Origin: Gemmatimonadota bacterium
GTDB taxonomy: Bacteria > Gemmatimonadota > Gemmatimonadetes > Gemmatimonadales > GWC2-71-9
Length of the DNA stretch: 64,000 bases
Reading direction: 5' to 3'
Assembly: GCA_003220935.1 (NCBI GenBank)
Contig: QHTT01000067.1
Span: forward strand, 1-64,000
Shown: positions 1-10,794 of the stretch, one piece after another
Numbering within the stretch: position 1 is the first letter of the stretch
How the letters are laid out: each line of letters begins with the position of its first letter
Made by a program: the position numbers and the translations under genes
Notes under the pieces: model-generated
Seen by the model: the letters and a program-made list of their open reading frames with translations, nothing else
The model's database searches: none
What the model was told of the DNA's origin: nothing

Positions 1-1178
1 TGCTGGCGGTCGTGGCGGTCGACGCTGTGGGCGGGATCGAGGCGATGAAGGCGAAGCTCGCCGTCATCGACCGGGTGCGCGCGGCGAGCGGGAGTCGAGG
101 ATCGGTCCTGAGCTTCGTCCCGGAAGTGGGCTCGGCGTGGATGCCGATGCTCACGTTCTTCGTCTACATCGCGGTGAACTGGTGGGCCACGTGGTACCCC
201 GGGGCCGAGCCTGGCGGCGGCGGCTATGTGGCGCAGCGGATGCTCAGCGCGAAGGACGAGAAACACTCGTTACTCGCGACGCTGTGGTTCAACATCGCGC
301 ACTATGCCGTACGGCCCTGGCCCTGGATTCTCGTGGCGCTGGCGTCCCTGATCTAGTTTCCCGGGCTGCAGGACCCGGAGACCGGCTACATCCGGGTGAT
401 GATCGACTACCTGCCGTCATCGCTCCGCGGCCTCATGGTCGCGGCGTTCGCGGCGGCCTTCATGTCGACGATCGCCACCCAGCTCAACTGGGGCGCGAGC
501 TATCTCGTGAACGACTTCTATCGCCGCTTCGTGCGCCGCGACGCGAGCGAGCCGCACTACGTCCTGGCGTCGCGGCTCGCGACGGCGCTGCTCACCGTGA
601 TCTCCGCGGCCGTGGCCTTCCGCATCGAGTCGATCGGCGGCGCCTGGAAACTGTTGATCATTACGGGCGCTGGGACGGGCGCCGTGCTGCTGCTGCGCTG
701 GTATTGGTGGCGCATCAACGCCTGGAGCGAGGTGGCGGCGATGATCACGGCGTTCGTCGTCTCGGTGCTGTTGCAGACCGTCGGCGGGCTCGACAGCGAC
801 CGACCGCTGGACTTCGCGCGCATCGTGCTCGTCACGGTGGCCGTCACGACCGTCGTGTGGCTCGTCGTCACCTTTGCAACGCGTCCCGAGATGGACGCGA
901 CGCTGGTCGCCTTCTACCGCCGGACGCGGCCGTCGCGCCTGGGCTGGGGGCCCGTCGCGGCGCGCGCCCCGGACGTCCGCCCCTCCACCGACGGCCTCGC
1001 GAACTTGCTCGACTGGGTCGCCGGATGTGTGCTCGTGTACGGGGCGCTGTTCGGCGTCGGCAAGCTGCTCTTGCACGAGACGCTGCCCGGCATCCTCATG
1101 CTCGGCGTCGGCGCGATCGGGGGGGTGGTGATCTACCGCGACCTGTCGCGGCGCGGCTGGCGCAGCGTGGTCGAGTAA
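1..1178 (+). pseudogene. Sodium:solute symporter (SSS family), 5'-truncated by window edge and interrupted by in-frame TAG at 354-356
   Basis: ORFs 12..356 and 396..1178 are in the same frame and read as one SSS protein: ...PWPWILVALASLI*FPGLQDPETGYIRVMIDYLPSSLRGLMVAAFAAAFMSTIATQLNWGASYLVNDFYRRFV. Confidence 0.75.
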
Positions 1179-1185
1179 CGCTTCC

Positions 1186-2385
1186 CTAGAGCTCCGGGTG
1201 GGTGAGGGCAGCGACCACGAGGTCCGCTACGTGCGGCCGGACCTTGAGAATCGCCGTGTTGGCGCGCGTGGGATGAACGCGGTTGGTGAGCAGAATGATG
1301 AACAGGTCTTGCTCCGGGTCCATCCACAGCGACGTCCCCGTGAAGCCGGTGTGGCCGAACGCGCGCGCCGACAGCTTCGTCCCGGCGCTCGCCGTCGAGT
1401 CGGGGGGATCGGGCGGCGTGTCCCAACCGAGCGCGCGCGACGAGTTCGGGACGACGCCCTGACGCCGTGTGAAGTCCGCGACAGTCTCGGAGCGGATCAG
1501 CTGCAACGTGTCCCACGCCCCGCCGTTCAGGAGCAGCGCCGCGAAGCGCGACAGGTCGAGGGCGTTCGAGAACAGCCCGGCGTGACCGGAGATCCCGCCC
1601 AGACGGCCCGCGTTCTCATCATGGACCTCGCCGCGTAGCATCCGGTGACGGTAGCTGGTGTCGTTTTCCGTGGGTGCGATGCGCTCGCGCCAGTCCTTGG
1701 GAGGCAGGTAGCGGGTGGCGGGCATACCGAGCGGCCGGAATACGCGCCGCTCGAGAAACCGATCCAGCGACTCGCCCGTGATGCGCTCGACGACCTCGGC
1801 GAGCACGATCGCGCCGAGATCCGAATACACATACGCCTGTGCCGGCGGCGTAGCCAGCGGGGTGGTGTTCACGACCCACAGGGCGGTGGCACGCGAGTCC
1901 GCTTCCCGATAGAGCGGGCGCCACGCCGGGAGCCCCGACGAGTGGGTGAGGAGATGGCGGATCGTCACCCGCTCCTTGCCGGCGCCGCGAAACTCGGGAA
2001 CGTAGCGCTGTACGGGCTCGTCGAGAGCGAGCTTCCCCTCGTCCACCAGCAGCATGCAGGCGGTCGTGAGCCCCACGACCTTGGTGAGCGACGCGAGATC
2101 GTAGATCGTGCCCGCGTCGACCGGGCGGGGGTCGTCGGCTCCATACCGACCGACGGCGACGAGGAGCGCGAGCCGCCCATGGCGTCCGACGGCCAGCACC
2201 GCACCGGGGAACGCGCCGCTGTCCGCTGCTGCCTTCACGTACGCGGCGGCCGCGGCAAGCCGCGTGCTGTCGAACCCCAGAGCGCCGGGCGCGGCGGGCG
2301 GAATGCCCGCGCTCGCCGGCAGCGGGACAGTGGCGCGGCAGGCGGCGAGGAGCCCCGCCAGCGCGCCGAGGCTGTGCGCCCTCAC
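1186..2385 (-). CDS. Serine beta-lactamase-like family protein (AmiE/YbbE-like esterase or amidase)
   Basis: SLTKVVGLTT (SxxK), YSD, HTGFTG motifs; next to nagZ and namZ-like genes; GTG start at 2383-2385 overlaps nagZ stop. Confidence 0.8.
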   Translation of the reverse strand: MRAHSLGALAGLLAACRATVPLPASAGIPPAAPGALGFDSTRLAAAAAYVKAAADSGAFPGAVLAVGRHGRLALLVAVGRYGADDPRPVDAGTIYDLASLTKVVGLTTACMLLVDEGKLALDEPVQRYVPEFRGAGKERVTIRHLLTHSSGLPAWRPLYREADSRATALWVVNTTPLATPPAQAYVYSDLGAIVLAEVVERITGESLDRFLERRVFRPLGMPATRYLPPKDWRERIAPTENDTSYRHRMLRGEVHDENAGRLGGISGHAGLFSNALDLSRFAALLLNGGAWDTLQLIRSETVADFTRRQGVVPNSSRALGWDTPPDPPDSTASAGTKLSARAFGHTGFTGTSLWMDPEQDLFIILLTNRVHPTRANTAILKVRPHVADLVVAALTHPEL

Positions 2386-4127
2386 GGGTGCGCGTCGGGG
2401 ATGGTCACGCCGAAGCCGATGCGGTAGTCCGGTGGGATGCGAATCGGCAGGTGCCCTGCGATCGGCACCTTGCCGAGCAGCGCAAGGGCCACGGCGCGCT
2501 CCGCGGCGCGCACGCCGCTCCAGGCGATCAGATAACACTTGGCGGCGGGCACCTGGTTCAGCAGATACGGGCTGCCCAGCGAGACGAGGACGGTGGGACG
2601 GCCCTGGTCCGTCGTCGTGACCAGCTGGGCGAGCGAGTCGGGGAGCGCGATGTTCCCGCGCCACGAGATCGGCCGCACGTTCGCGACGAACACGGTTGCG
2701 GGCGCCTGAGCGATCACCGCCCGCGCCGAGTCGTAGGACAGCGGCCCGGACATCGGCCACAGCCGGAAATAGTCCACCGTGTCGCCGCCCTGGCGCAGCA
2801 GCTCGGTCATGAACTGGCCCGCCGCCGCGTTGTGCTCGTCGGCATACGCGATGAGGGCGAAGCGTGATGGCCGGGCGCGCAGGGCGTGCAGCGGGCCGCC
2901 GATGTCGCGCACCAGGGTGAGCGCGCGGACGGCGATGTCGTTCGCGCCATCCTGAAACCGCTTGCTGCCGACGACGGTCATGATCGAGTCGAGCGCCACG
3001 ACGCGGTGCGCCAACAGGCCGAGCCGCCGCTTGATCTCGAGTACGCGGCGCACTGACGCGTCGAGCCGGTCCCGGGTGATCCGCCCGCCCTCGACGGCGA
3101 CGGTCATGGCGTTGAGGGCGGAGTCGGGATCCGCGGGCATGAGGAGCAGGTCAGAACCGGCGAGAAACGCCCGCACCGTCGCCTCCCCGGCGCCGTACTT
3201 CCCGACGATCGCACCCATCACCAGCGCGTCGGTCACGACCAGACCGCGGAAGTGCAGCGAGTCGCGCAACAATCCGGTGAGCACCGCAGCCGACACGGTC
3301 GCCGGATCGTCGGAGCCGGTGAAGGCAGGGAAGGCGATGTGCGCGCTCATCACCACGTCCGCTCCGGCAGAGATGCCGCCCCGGAACGGCACCAGCTCGA
3401 GCGAGTCGAGCCGCGGGTAGCCGGCCGTGATCACGGGGAGTCCGATGTGCGAATCACTCTGCGTGTCGCCGTGGCCGGGGAAATGCTTCAGCGTGGCGAG
3501 CATGCCGTGGTCGTGCAGCCCCCGGATGTATTCCTGCACCAGCCGCGACACCGCCCGCGGGTCCTCGCCGAAGGAGCGGATGTTGATGATGGGATTGAGG
3601 GGGTTGTTGTTGACGTCGGCGTCCGGAGCGAAATTGACGTGGATCCCGACTGCGCGGCCCTCGGTCGCGGCCGCCTCCCCGATGGTGTAAGCGTCGCGCG
3701 GGTTCCCGGTCGCGCCGACCGCCATGATCTGGGGAAAGGCGGTCCCGCCCACGACCCGCATCCCGGCACCCCATTCCAAGTCGGCCGAAATGAGGAGCGG
3801 CAAGCGGGAGCGGCGTTGCAGGGCGTTGAGCTTGGCGGCGATATCGAAGGGGGAGCCGACGGACATGATCAGGCCGCCGACGTGGAGAGTGTCGACCCAC
3901 CTGGCGGCCACCTGGAAAAGCGAATCGTCGAGGGCAGTGTAGCTTCCGGCGAGCCACGGGACGACGAGCTGGGCGACTCTGTCCCGCACGCTCAGGCTGG
4001 CCAGAATCGAGTCGACCTGTCCTGTCGGCACGACCGCCGGCGCGCTCGGAGCCGACGGGCCGACCGGGGGGCGGGCGGACGCGCAGCCCGTTATCAACGC
4101 TATCGCCAGGAGTCTATGCGCCTGCAT
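2382..4127 (-). CDS. nagZ: Glycoside hydrolase family 3 beta-N-acetylhexosaminidase
   Basis: KHFPGHGDTQSDSHIGLP motif, lipoprotein-like N-terminus (ALITGCAS). Confidence 0.88.
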   Translation of the reverse strand: MQAHRLLAIALITGCASARPPVGPSAPSAPAVVPTGQVDSILASLSVRDRVAQLVVPWLAGSYTALDDSLFQVAARWVDTLHVGGLIMSVGSPFDIAAKLNALQRRSRLPLLISADLEWGAGMRVVGGTAFPQIMAVGATGNPRDAYTIGEAAATEGRAVGIHVNFAPDADVNNNPLNPIINIRSFGEDPRAVSRLVQEYIRGLHDHGMLATLKHFPGHGDTQSDSHIGLPVITAGYPRLDSLELVPFRGGISAGADVVMSAHIAFPAFTGSDDPATVSAAVLTGLLRDSLHFRGLVVTDALVMGAIVGKYGAGEATVRAFLAGSDLLLMPADPDSALNAMTVAVEGGRITRDRLDASVRRVLEIKRRLGLLAHRVVALDSIMTVVGSKRFQDGANDIAVRALTLVRDIGGPLHALRARPSRFALIAYADEHNAAAGQFMTELLRQGGDTVDYFRLWPMSGPLSYDSARAVIAQAPATVFVANVRPISWRGNIALPDSLAQLVTTTDQGRPTVLVSLGSPYLLNQVPAAKCYLIAWSGVRAAERAVALALLGKVPIAGHLPIRIPPDYRIGFGVTIPDAHP

Positions 4128-5342
4128 CGTCTCTTCGTGTTGGGGTGGCTTGCCGGCACCGCGTCAGCGACCGCCCAGGTGCGGCCGGGCATCGACGTGC
4201 TGCTCTCGGACTCCGCCCACCTCATCGCCGGCCGGCGTCTGGGCTTACTGACGAACCAGACGGGCGTCGACGCATCCGGCCGCCGCGACGTGGACGTGCT
4301 GCTCGTTGGCGGCCATCGGCTGGCCGCGCTGTTCAGCCCCGAGCACGGCTTTCGCGGTCTGGAGGATCGCCCCGGCCTCCCCGACGCCGTCGACTCCGCG
4401 AGCGGCCTACCAATCTACAGCCTCTACGGCGGCGCGCCTCGGTCCCGCGTGGCGGCGCTGGACAGCCTGGACGCCGTGCTGATTGACCTGCAGGACATCG
4501 GCGCCCGTTATTACACCTACCCCGCGAGCGCGACGCAGTTGATGCGTGAGGCCGCGCGGCGCGGCAAGCCGGTCATTGTCCTCGACCGGCCCAATCCCGT
4601 CGGCGGCGACGTCATGCAGGGGAACGTGCGCACGCGCGTGGGCGACCCGGACTCGGCGTTCGTCGGTTTCCTTCCTATCCCGATGCGCCACGGCATGACG
4701 CTCGGCGAGCTGCTGCGCCTCGCAAATGATCGGCTCCGGCTCCACGCGGCGCTCACCGTCGTCCCGGCGGCCGGGTGGCGTCGCTCGATGTACTTCGATG
4801 CCACCGGGCTGCCGTGGGTCAAACCCTCGCCCAACATGCCCGATCTCGAGAGCGCGACCCATTATCCGGGAACGTGCCTGTTCGAGGGGACGAACCTCTC
4901 GGTCGGCCGGGGCACGGCGCTCGCGTTTCAGGTCGTGGGCGCGCCGTGGCTCGATACCACGCCGGTGCTGGGACGGCTGCGGGAGCGGGGAAAGGGGAAG
5001 GGGGAAGAGCTGGCTGGCGTGGAGATCCTCGGCGTGACGTTCACTCCGCGCGCGCCGACCGACGGGAAATACGACGGGGTCGAGCTGCGGGGCATCCGGC
5101 TGCGCGTCACGGACCGTGCGCGCTACGATCCCACTAAGACGGCGGTGGCGCTGCTCGCAGCGATCCGCGCCGCGCAGCGGGACTCGCTGCGTTTCAACGA
5201 GCGCAGCTTCGACCGGCTGGCGGCGGGGTCCGAGCTGCGACGGGCGCTCGTGGCAGGGCGCGCGCCGGCCGCGATCTGGCGCGGCTGGGAGGCCGCGCTC
5301 GCGCGGTTCCGGCGCTCGCGCGCCGCGTACCTGCTCTATTGA
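4116..5342 (+). CDS. namZ: DUF1343 family, exo-beta-N-acetylmuramidase (NamZ/YbbC-like)
   Basis: GLLTNQTGVD, FSPEHGFRG, DLQDIGARYYTYPAS, DRPNPVGG, FEGTNLSVGRGT motifs. Confidence 0.88.
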   Translation: MRLHRLFVLGWLAGTASATAQVRPGIDVLLSDSAHLIAGRRLGLLTNQTGVDASGRRDVDVLLVGGHRLAALFSPEHGFRGLEDRPGLPDAVDSASGLPIYSLYGGAPRSRVAALDSLDAVLIDLQDIGARYYTYPASATQLMREAARRGKPVIVLDRPNPVGGDVMQGNVRTRVGDPDSAFVGFLPIPMRHGMTLGELLRLANDRLRLHAALTVVPAAGWRRSMYFDATGLPWVKPSPNMPDLESATHYPGTCLFEGTNLSVGRGTALAFQVVGAPWLDTTPVLGRLRERGKGKGEELAGVEILGVTFTPRAPTDGKYDGVELRGIRLRVTDRARYDPTKTAVALLAAIRAAQRDSLRFNERSFDRLAAGSELRRALVAGRAPAAIWRGWEAALARFRRSRAAYLLY

Positions 5343-5376
5343 GACTCTTGCCGCCGCCCGCTACTTTCCCCGGGCC

Positions 5377-6075
5377 ATGAACGTGATCCCCCAACCGGTG
5401 CGGGACGGCTTCGGGCGGCTGCTCGACCCGCTGGTCCGGTGGTTGATCCGGAGGCACGTTCCCCCGAACGTCCTCACCACGGTGGGGACTCTGGTCTTGG
5501 TCGGGTCCGCGCTGACGTTCGCCGCCGCCAAGATCCACTGGGGCGGGTTCCTGCTGTTGTTCTCCGGCGTGTTTGACATGGTGGACGGGCGGGTCGCGCG
5601 CGAAGGGAGCATGACCACGACCTTCGGCGCGTTCTACGACTCGACGCTCGACCGCGTGGGCGAGTCGGCATTGTTCACCGGCGTCGCCGTTTATTTCCTG
5701 CGCGGCGGCGTGCCGCCGGAGCGGCTGGCGGCCGCGGTGCTGGCGTGCTTCGTCGCGCTGGCGGCCTCCCTCCTGGTGTCGTATACGCGCGCGCGCGCGG
5801 AAGGGCTGGGTCTCTCTGCGCAGGTGGGTGTCGCCCAGCGGGCCGAGCGGGTGCTCCTCCTCGGGGTGCCGACGCTGTTTTTCGGGGCCGGGAACCGGGG
5901 AGCGTTGCTGTTTTGGATCGTAGTCATTCTCGCGGTCGCGACGTCGGTCACCGTGGTGCAGCGCGTGATCTACGTCGCTCGCTCCGCCGGCACGCAGGGC
6001 GCGGGGCGTGCCGGGCGGCAGCGGGAGACGCTCCCCGGTCACGCGCCGGCACTGCAATCTCGGAAAGGACATTGA
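5377..6075 (+). CDS. CDP-alcohol phosphatidyltransferase
   Basis: FSGVFDMVDGRVAREGSMTTTFGAFYDSTLDRVGE, CDP-alcohol phosphatidyltransferase signature. Confidence 0.85.
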   Translation: MNVIPQPVRDGFGRLLDPLVRWLIRRHVPPNVLTTVGTLVLVGSALTFAAAKIHWGGFLLLFSGVFDMVDGRVAREGSMTTTFGAFYDSTLDRVGESALFTGVAVYFLRGGVPPERLAAAVLACFVALAASLLVSYTRARAEGLGLSAQVGVAQRAERVLLLGVPTLFFGAGNRGALLFWIVVILAVATSVTVVQRVIYVARSAGTQGAGRAGRQRETLPGHAPALQSRKGH

Positions 6076-6077
6076 TC

Positions 6078-7403
6078 GTGCCAGTTGAGGCCGGGCGGGA
6101 GATCGCGCCCGCTAAGGGGACGCTCGGGGTGATGCTCGTGGGGCTGGGAGCTGTCTCCACGACGTTCATTGCCGGCGTGGAAAACGTGCGGTGTGGCGGC
6201 GCGTTGCCGATCGGGTCGCTGTCGCAGATGGCGACGATCCGGCTCGGCAAACGCACCGAGCGCCGCGCCCCGAAGATCCGGGAGTTCGTGCCCCTCGCGA
6301 AGCTCACCGACCTGGTGTTCGCGGCCTGGGACCCGATTCCGGATGACGCGTACACCGCGGCCAAGAAGGCCGGTGTGCTCGAGCCGCACCACCTCGAGCC
6401 GGTGGGCGATTTCCTGCGGGGCATCGAGCCCATGCCTGCCGCGTTCGACCGCAGCTATGTGAAGCGCCTGAACGGCACGCATGTCAAAACGGGTAAGACG
6501 AAGCGCGACCTGGCCGAGCAGCTGCGCGCGGATATCCGCACGTTCAAGAAGACGTCGGGCGCCGACCGCCTGGTGATGATCTGGGCGGCGTCCACGGAGG
6601 TGTTCCTGACCCCCGGGCCCGCCCACCAGAGCCTGCCGGCGTTCGAGCGGGCGATGGAGCAGAACGATCCCGCCATCGCGCCCTCCATGCTGTACGCCTA
6701 TGCCGCACTGATGGAGAACGTGCCGTTCGCCAACGGCGCCCCGAACCTCACCGTGGACATCCCGGTCTTCGAGCGCCTCGCCGAAGAGCGCAAGCTGCCT
6801 ATCGGCGGCAAGGACTTCAAGACCGGTCAGACGATGATGAAGACTGTGCTCGCGCCCGCGTTCAAGGCGCGGATGCTCGGGCTCGCCGGGTGGTACTCGA
6901 CCAACATCCTTGGCAACCGCGACGGCGAGGTGCTCGACGACCCGGAGTCGTTCAAGACCAAGGAAGAGTCGAAGCTCGGCGTGCTCGAGTACATCCTCCA
7001 GCCGGACCAGTATCCCGAATTGTACGGCAACGTCTTCCACAAGGTGCGCATCAACTATTACCCGCCGCGGGGGGACAACAAGGAGGGCTGGGACAACATC
7101 GATATCTTCGGGTGGCTCGGCTACCCGATGCAGATTAAGGTCGACTTCCTGTGCCGCGACTCAATCCTGGCGGCTCCCATCGTGCTCGATCTTGCCCTGT
7201 TCTTCGACCTCGCCCACCGGGCACGGCTCTCCGGCATCCAGGAGTGGCTGTCCTTCTACTTCAAGAGCCCGCAGACCGCCCCGGGACTCTATCCCGAGCA
7301 CGACCTGTTCATCCAACAGATCAAGCTGAAGAACACGCTGCGGTGGTTGATGGGCGAGGACCAGATCACCCATCTCGGCATCGAGTATTACGAGAAGGCG
7401 TGA
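6078..7403 (+). CDS. ino1: Inositol-3-phosphate synthase
   Basis: GVMLVGLGAVSTTFIAGVE N-terminus; GGKDFKTGQTMMKT, NILGNRDGEVL motifs. Confidence 0.9.
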   Translation: MPVEAGREIAPAKGTLGVMLVGLGAVSTTFIAGVENVRCGGALPIGSLSQMATIRLGKRTERRAPKIREFVPLAKLTDLVFAAWDPIPDDAYTAAKKAGVLEPHHLEPVGDFLRGIEPMPAAFDRSYVKRLNGTHVKTGKTKRDLAEQLRADIRTFKKTSGADRLVMIWAASTEVFLTPGPAHQSLPAFERAMEQNDPAIAPSMLYAYAALMENVPFANGAPNLTVDIPVFERLAEERKLPIGGKDFKTGQTMMKTVLAPAFKARMLGLAGWYSTNILGNRDGEVLDDPESFKTKEESKLGVLEYILQPDQYPELYGNVFHKVRINYYPPRGDNKEGWDNIDIFGWLGYPMQIKVDFLCRDSILAAPIVLDLALFFDLAHRARLSGIQEWLSFYFKSPQTAPGLYPEHDLFIQQIKLKNTLRWLMGEDQITHLGIEYYEKA

Positions 7404-7825
7404 GCACCTCGCAGTACGCCGTCACGGCCGCCGGGATAGCCGCAATCGTCTGGGTGCTCTGGTACTTTCTTTACACGAGCGGGCCGGCCGTCGCCGCGAC
7501 CGTCGCGGCCGGAGTCCAGGAGGTGCGCATCACGGTGAAGGGGGGCTACACCCCGGACACGATCGTCGTGCAGGCCGGCACGCCGGTCCGGCTGCAATTT
7601 TATCGCGACGAGACGGTCGACTGCTCCGAGCGTGTCGTGTTCGAGGACTTCGGAATCGACGTGCTACTCCCCGCCTTCGAGACCACGGCAGTCGAGTTCA
7701 CGCCCCGGGCGGCGGGCGAGTTCCGCTTCCGCTGCGGCATGAACATGCTGAAGGGACTCCTGGTGGTGGAGCCTGCCGGCGGAGACCGCCGGCCCTCCAC
7801 CTCGCCGCACAAGCTCCATGAGTGA
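7400..7825 (+). CDS. Membrane-anchored cupredoxin-domain protein
   Basis: N-terminal [30 protein letters not shown]..., [10 protein letters not shown] copper-site-like motif; overlaps copA start. Confidence 0.75.
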   Translation: MSTSQYAVTAAGIAAIVWVLWYFLYTSGPAVAATVAAGVQEVRITVKGGYTPDTIVVQAGTPVRLQFYRDETVDCSERVVFEDFGIDVLLPAFETTAVEFTPRAAGEFRFRCGMNMLKGLLVVEPAGGDRRPSTSPHKLHE

Positions 7826-10370
7826 GTCGCGCATCGTCCTCCCGATCGAGGGCATGAGCTGTGCGTCTTGCGCCGCTACGGTGCAGGAGGCGCTGAGCCG
7901 CGCGACCGGCGTCGCCACCGCCTCTGTCAACTACGCCACCGCGCGAGCCGCCGTGAGCTACGACGACGCCCAGACCAACGTCGCCGAGCTGATCAGGACG
8001 GTCCGCGCGGCGGGATACGATTGCGGCAAGGCCAGCGTCAGCTTCGGCGTCGAGCAGCTGCACTACGCGCCCAGCGTCGCACCCCTCGAGCAGGCGCTCG
8101 GCCGGCTCAAGGGGGTCCTCCGCGCAGCGGCGAACCAGGCGACCGAGACCGTCACGGTGGATTACGTCCCCGGGGCGACGACGGCTGAGGACCTCGAGCG
8201 GGCAGTCGAGCAGGCGGGCTTCCACGTGGCGGAGCCGATACCCACCGAGGACCCGGTGGAGCGTGAGCGCATTGCCCGCCGGCGCGAGATCCGGAGCCTG
8301 ACCTGGAAGCTCGTGCTCGCGGCCGCGGTAACGGTCATGGCGATGCTGGGCTCCATGCTGCTCATGGCGGAGCAGTCGGACACCACCTTCAAGCAGGTCG
8401 ACCTGCTCGGCCGGCTGCTCATGCCGCTCGCCATGAAGCTCGACGCGAGGCTCGGCGGACGACTCGCCCTCGATGCGCGATGGCTGAAGCTCGGCCTCGC
8501 GATTCTCACGCTCCCGGTGGTGCTGTGGTCAGGCCAGCAGTTCTACCGCGGCGCCTGGAGCGGGTTCAAGCACCGCACGGCGGACATGAACACGCTCATC
8601 GGCGTGGGTACCGGCGCCGCGTTCCTCTACTCGCTCGTCGCGACCCTCGCCCCCGGCTTGTTCACCAGGGCGGGGTTGCCCGCCGACGTGTACTACGAGG
8701 CCGTGTCCGCGATCATCGCGCTCATCTTGCTCGGCAGGCTGCTCGAGGCGCGCGCCAAAGGGCGGACATCGGAGGCGATCCGCCGGCTCGCTGGGCTGAA
8801 GGCGAAGGCGGCGCACGTGGTGCGAGAGGGCAAGGAGACTGAGCTCCCGGTCGAAGCGGTCGTGCCCGGTGATCTCGTCATCGTGAAGGCGGGGGAGAAG
8901 ATCCCGGTGGACGGCATCGTGACCGAAGGCGCGTCGGCGGTCGACGAATCGATGCTCACGGGGGAGCCGATGCCGGTCCCCAAGAAGATTGGTGACGAAG
9001 TGATCGGTGCGACGCTGAACACGACCGGGAGCATCACGTTCCGTGCGACCCGGGTCGGCAAAGACGCGGCGCTGGGCCAGATCGTCCAGCTCGTCGAGGA
9101 CGCGCAGTCCACCAAGGCGCCGATCCAGCGGCTTGCCGACCGGGTCGCGGGGGTGTTCGTCCCGGTGGTGATCGCGCTCGCCATCACCGCGTTCGTTGTG
9201 TGGTTCGACTTCGGGCCCGACCCGGCCGTCCTCTTCTCCACCATCGCGCTCGTCACCGTGCTGATCATCGCTTGCCCCTGCGCGCTCGGGCTTGCGACGC
9301 CGACGGCGATCCTGGTGGGCACAGGGAAGGCGGCCGAGCACGGCATTCTGATCCGGAGCGGGGAAGCGCTCGAGCGGCTGTCGCAGGTGCGCACGGTGCT
9401 GCTCGACAAGACGGGGACGATTACCGAAGGCAAGCCGACCGTGACGCACATCGTCGCCGCGAAGCGGCCCGACGGGTCGCCCATCGCCCCGGCGGAAGTG
9501 CTCAAGTGGGCGGCGGCCGTGGAGCAGCGCTCGGAGCACCCGCTCGCCGTCGCGATTCTCCGGGCGGCGAAGGAGAAGCAGGTGGAGATCCTGCCGGTCG
9601 AAAAGTTCGCGGTGATGGAGGGCCGCGGCGCCCGCGGCACCGTGGATCGCCGCGTTATCGAGGTGGTCTCACTGCGTCACGCGCGCGAGCGTAGCCTCGA
9701 CCTCGGCGCGCTCGGCCAGGACGCCGACCGGCTCGCGGTGCAAGGTCGGACGCCGGTCATCGTCGTGGTGAACAATACCGTCTACGCGGTGATCGCCATC
9801 TCCGACCCGATCAAGCCGACCGCCAAGGACGCGATCCTCCACCTGAAGCAGCTGGGCCTCGCGGTGACCATGGTGTCCGGCGACTCGAGGAAAGGTGCGG
9901 AGGCGGTCGCGCAGGAAGTCGCGATCGAGGACGTGATCTCCGAGGTGCTGCCATCGCAGAAGGCCGACCTGGTGAAGAAGCTGCAGAAGCTGGGGGCCCA
10001 CGTGGCGATGGTCGGCGACGGGATCAACGACGCGCCGGCGCTCGCGCAGGCGGACGTCGGCATCGCCATCGGCACCGGAACCGACATCGCCATGGAAGCC
10101 TCCGACGTGACCCTCATCCGCGGAGACCTGCGGGGTGTGGCGACGGCGATCCAGCTCTCCAGGCGCATCCTGCGCACGATACGCTGGAACCTGGTGTGGG
10201 CGTTCGGTTACAACGTCGTGCTCATCCCGATCGCGGCGGGCGTGCTGTACCCGTTCACCGGCTGGTTGCTCTCGCCTGTGCTGGCGAGCGCCGCGATGGC
10301 GTGGTCCAGCCTGTCCGTCGTCTTGAACAGCCTCACCCTCCGGCGGTTCCGGCCGGCATGGGCGGCGTGA
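7818..10370 (+). CDS. copA: Copper-translocating P1B-type ATPase
   Basis: HMA motif [54 protein letters not shown]. Confidence 0.95.
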   Translation: MSESRIVLPIEGMSCASCAATVQEALSRATGVATASVNYATARAAVSYDDAQTNVAELIRTVRAAGYDCGKASVSFGVEQLHYAPSVAPLEQALGRLKGVLRAAANQATETVTVDYVPGATTAEDLERAVEQAGFHVAEPIPTEDPVERERIARRREIRSLTWKLVLAAAVTVMAMLGSMLLMAEQSDTTFKQVDLLGRLLMPLAMKLDARLGGRLALDARWLKLGLAILTLPVVLWSGQQFYRGAWSGFKHRTADMNTLIGVGTGAAFLYSLVATLAPGLFTRAGLPADVYYEAVSAIIALILLGRLLEARAKGRTSEAIRRLAGLKAKAAHVVREGKETELPVEAVVPGDLVIVKAGEKIPVDGIVTEGASAVDESMLTGEPMPVPKKIGDEVIGATLNTTGSITFRATRVGKDAALGQIVQLVEDAQSTKAPIQRLADRVAGVFVPVVIALAITAFVVWFDFGPDPAVLFSTIALVTVLIIACPCALGLATPTAILVGTGKAAEHGILIRSGEALERLSQVRTVLLDKTGTITEGKPTVTHIVAAKRPDGSPIAPAEVLKWAAAVEQRSEHPLAVAILRAAKEKQVEILPVEKFAVMEGRGARGTVDRRVIEVVSLRHARERSLDLGALGQDADRLAVQGRTPVIVVVNNTVYAVIAISDPIKPTAKDAILHLKQLGLAVTMVSGDSRKGAEAVAQEVAIEDVISEVLPSQKADLVKKLQKLGAHVAMVGDGINDAPALAQADVGIAIGTGTDIAMEASDVTLIRGDLRGVATAIQLSRRILRTIRWNLVWAFGYNVVLIPIAAGVLYPFTGWLLSPVLASAAMAWSSLSVVLNSLTLRRFRPAWAA

Positions 10371-10399
10371 CGCGAATGGTCTGTGTCGATCGGCGGGGT

Positions 10400-10451
10400 C
10401 CCGGGCTAGAGAGCCCGGGCTCGGCGAGACGTGGGCGCCCTGAGAGGGCGC
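10400..10451. terminator. Two tandem GC-rich hairpins downstream of copA, possible terminator without a T-tract
   Basis: CCCGGGCT-AGAG-AGCCCGGG (10400-10419, 8-bp perfect stem) and GCGCCCT-GAG-AGGGCGC (10435-10451, 7-bp perfect stem). Confidence 0.45.
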
Positions 10452-10542
10452 ACCCCCGGCCGAGCGCGGCCTGTCAGGGCGCGTATCACACGGAGCTGAA
10501 CTCCTGAAGTACTTCCACCGCACCAGCCTCTCGCCTGGCGTA

Positions 10543-10794
10543 GTGCTCGACGCCGCGAAAGCGTTCTTCGGCAGCCGCATGGCGCCGGCCGAAGAGGCGC
10601 CGCGGCGGCGGGCGTATGCCGGCTCACTCGGCAAGGTGACGATCTCCGCCAGGGCGGAGGGTGGGCATTACACGTTCATCGAGGTGAGCACCGACCAGGT
10701 GGGTGAGTCCGAGCTCGACCGGCTGGCGCGGCGCTTCCTGGCCGAAGTGCACCGCCAGGGAGAGCCGCAGCACGAACTGCGGGGCGCGTACTAG
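10543..10794 (+). CDS. Hypothetical small protein (frame is open upstream to a CTG at 10504 reading xKYFHRTSLSPGVV...)
   Basis: Open reading frame between copA and the convergent HMA gene. Confidence 0.5.
   Translation: MLDAAKAFFGSRMAPAEEAPRRRAYAGSLGKVTISARAEGGHYTFIEVSTDQVGESELDRLARRFLAEVHRQGEPQHELRGAY

Noticed and set aside
354-356. Pyrrolysine or selenocysteine explanation for the TAG in the symporter
   Set aside because: TAG does not encode Sec, the position is an ordinary hydrophobic residue in a transporter, and no Pyl context is visible
8041-8238. Second metal-binding HMA domain of CopA as a functional copper site
   Set aside because: The second HMA-like segment ([39 protein letters not shown]) lacks the CxxC; only the first HMA (GMSCASC) is intact
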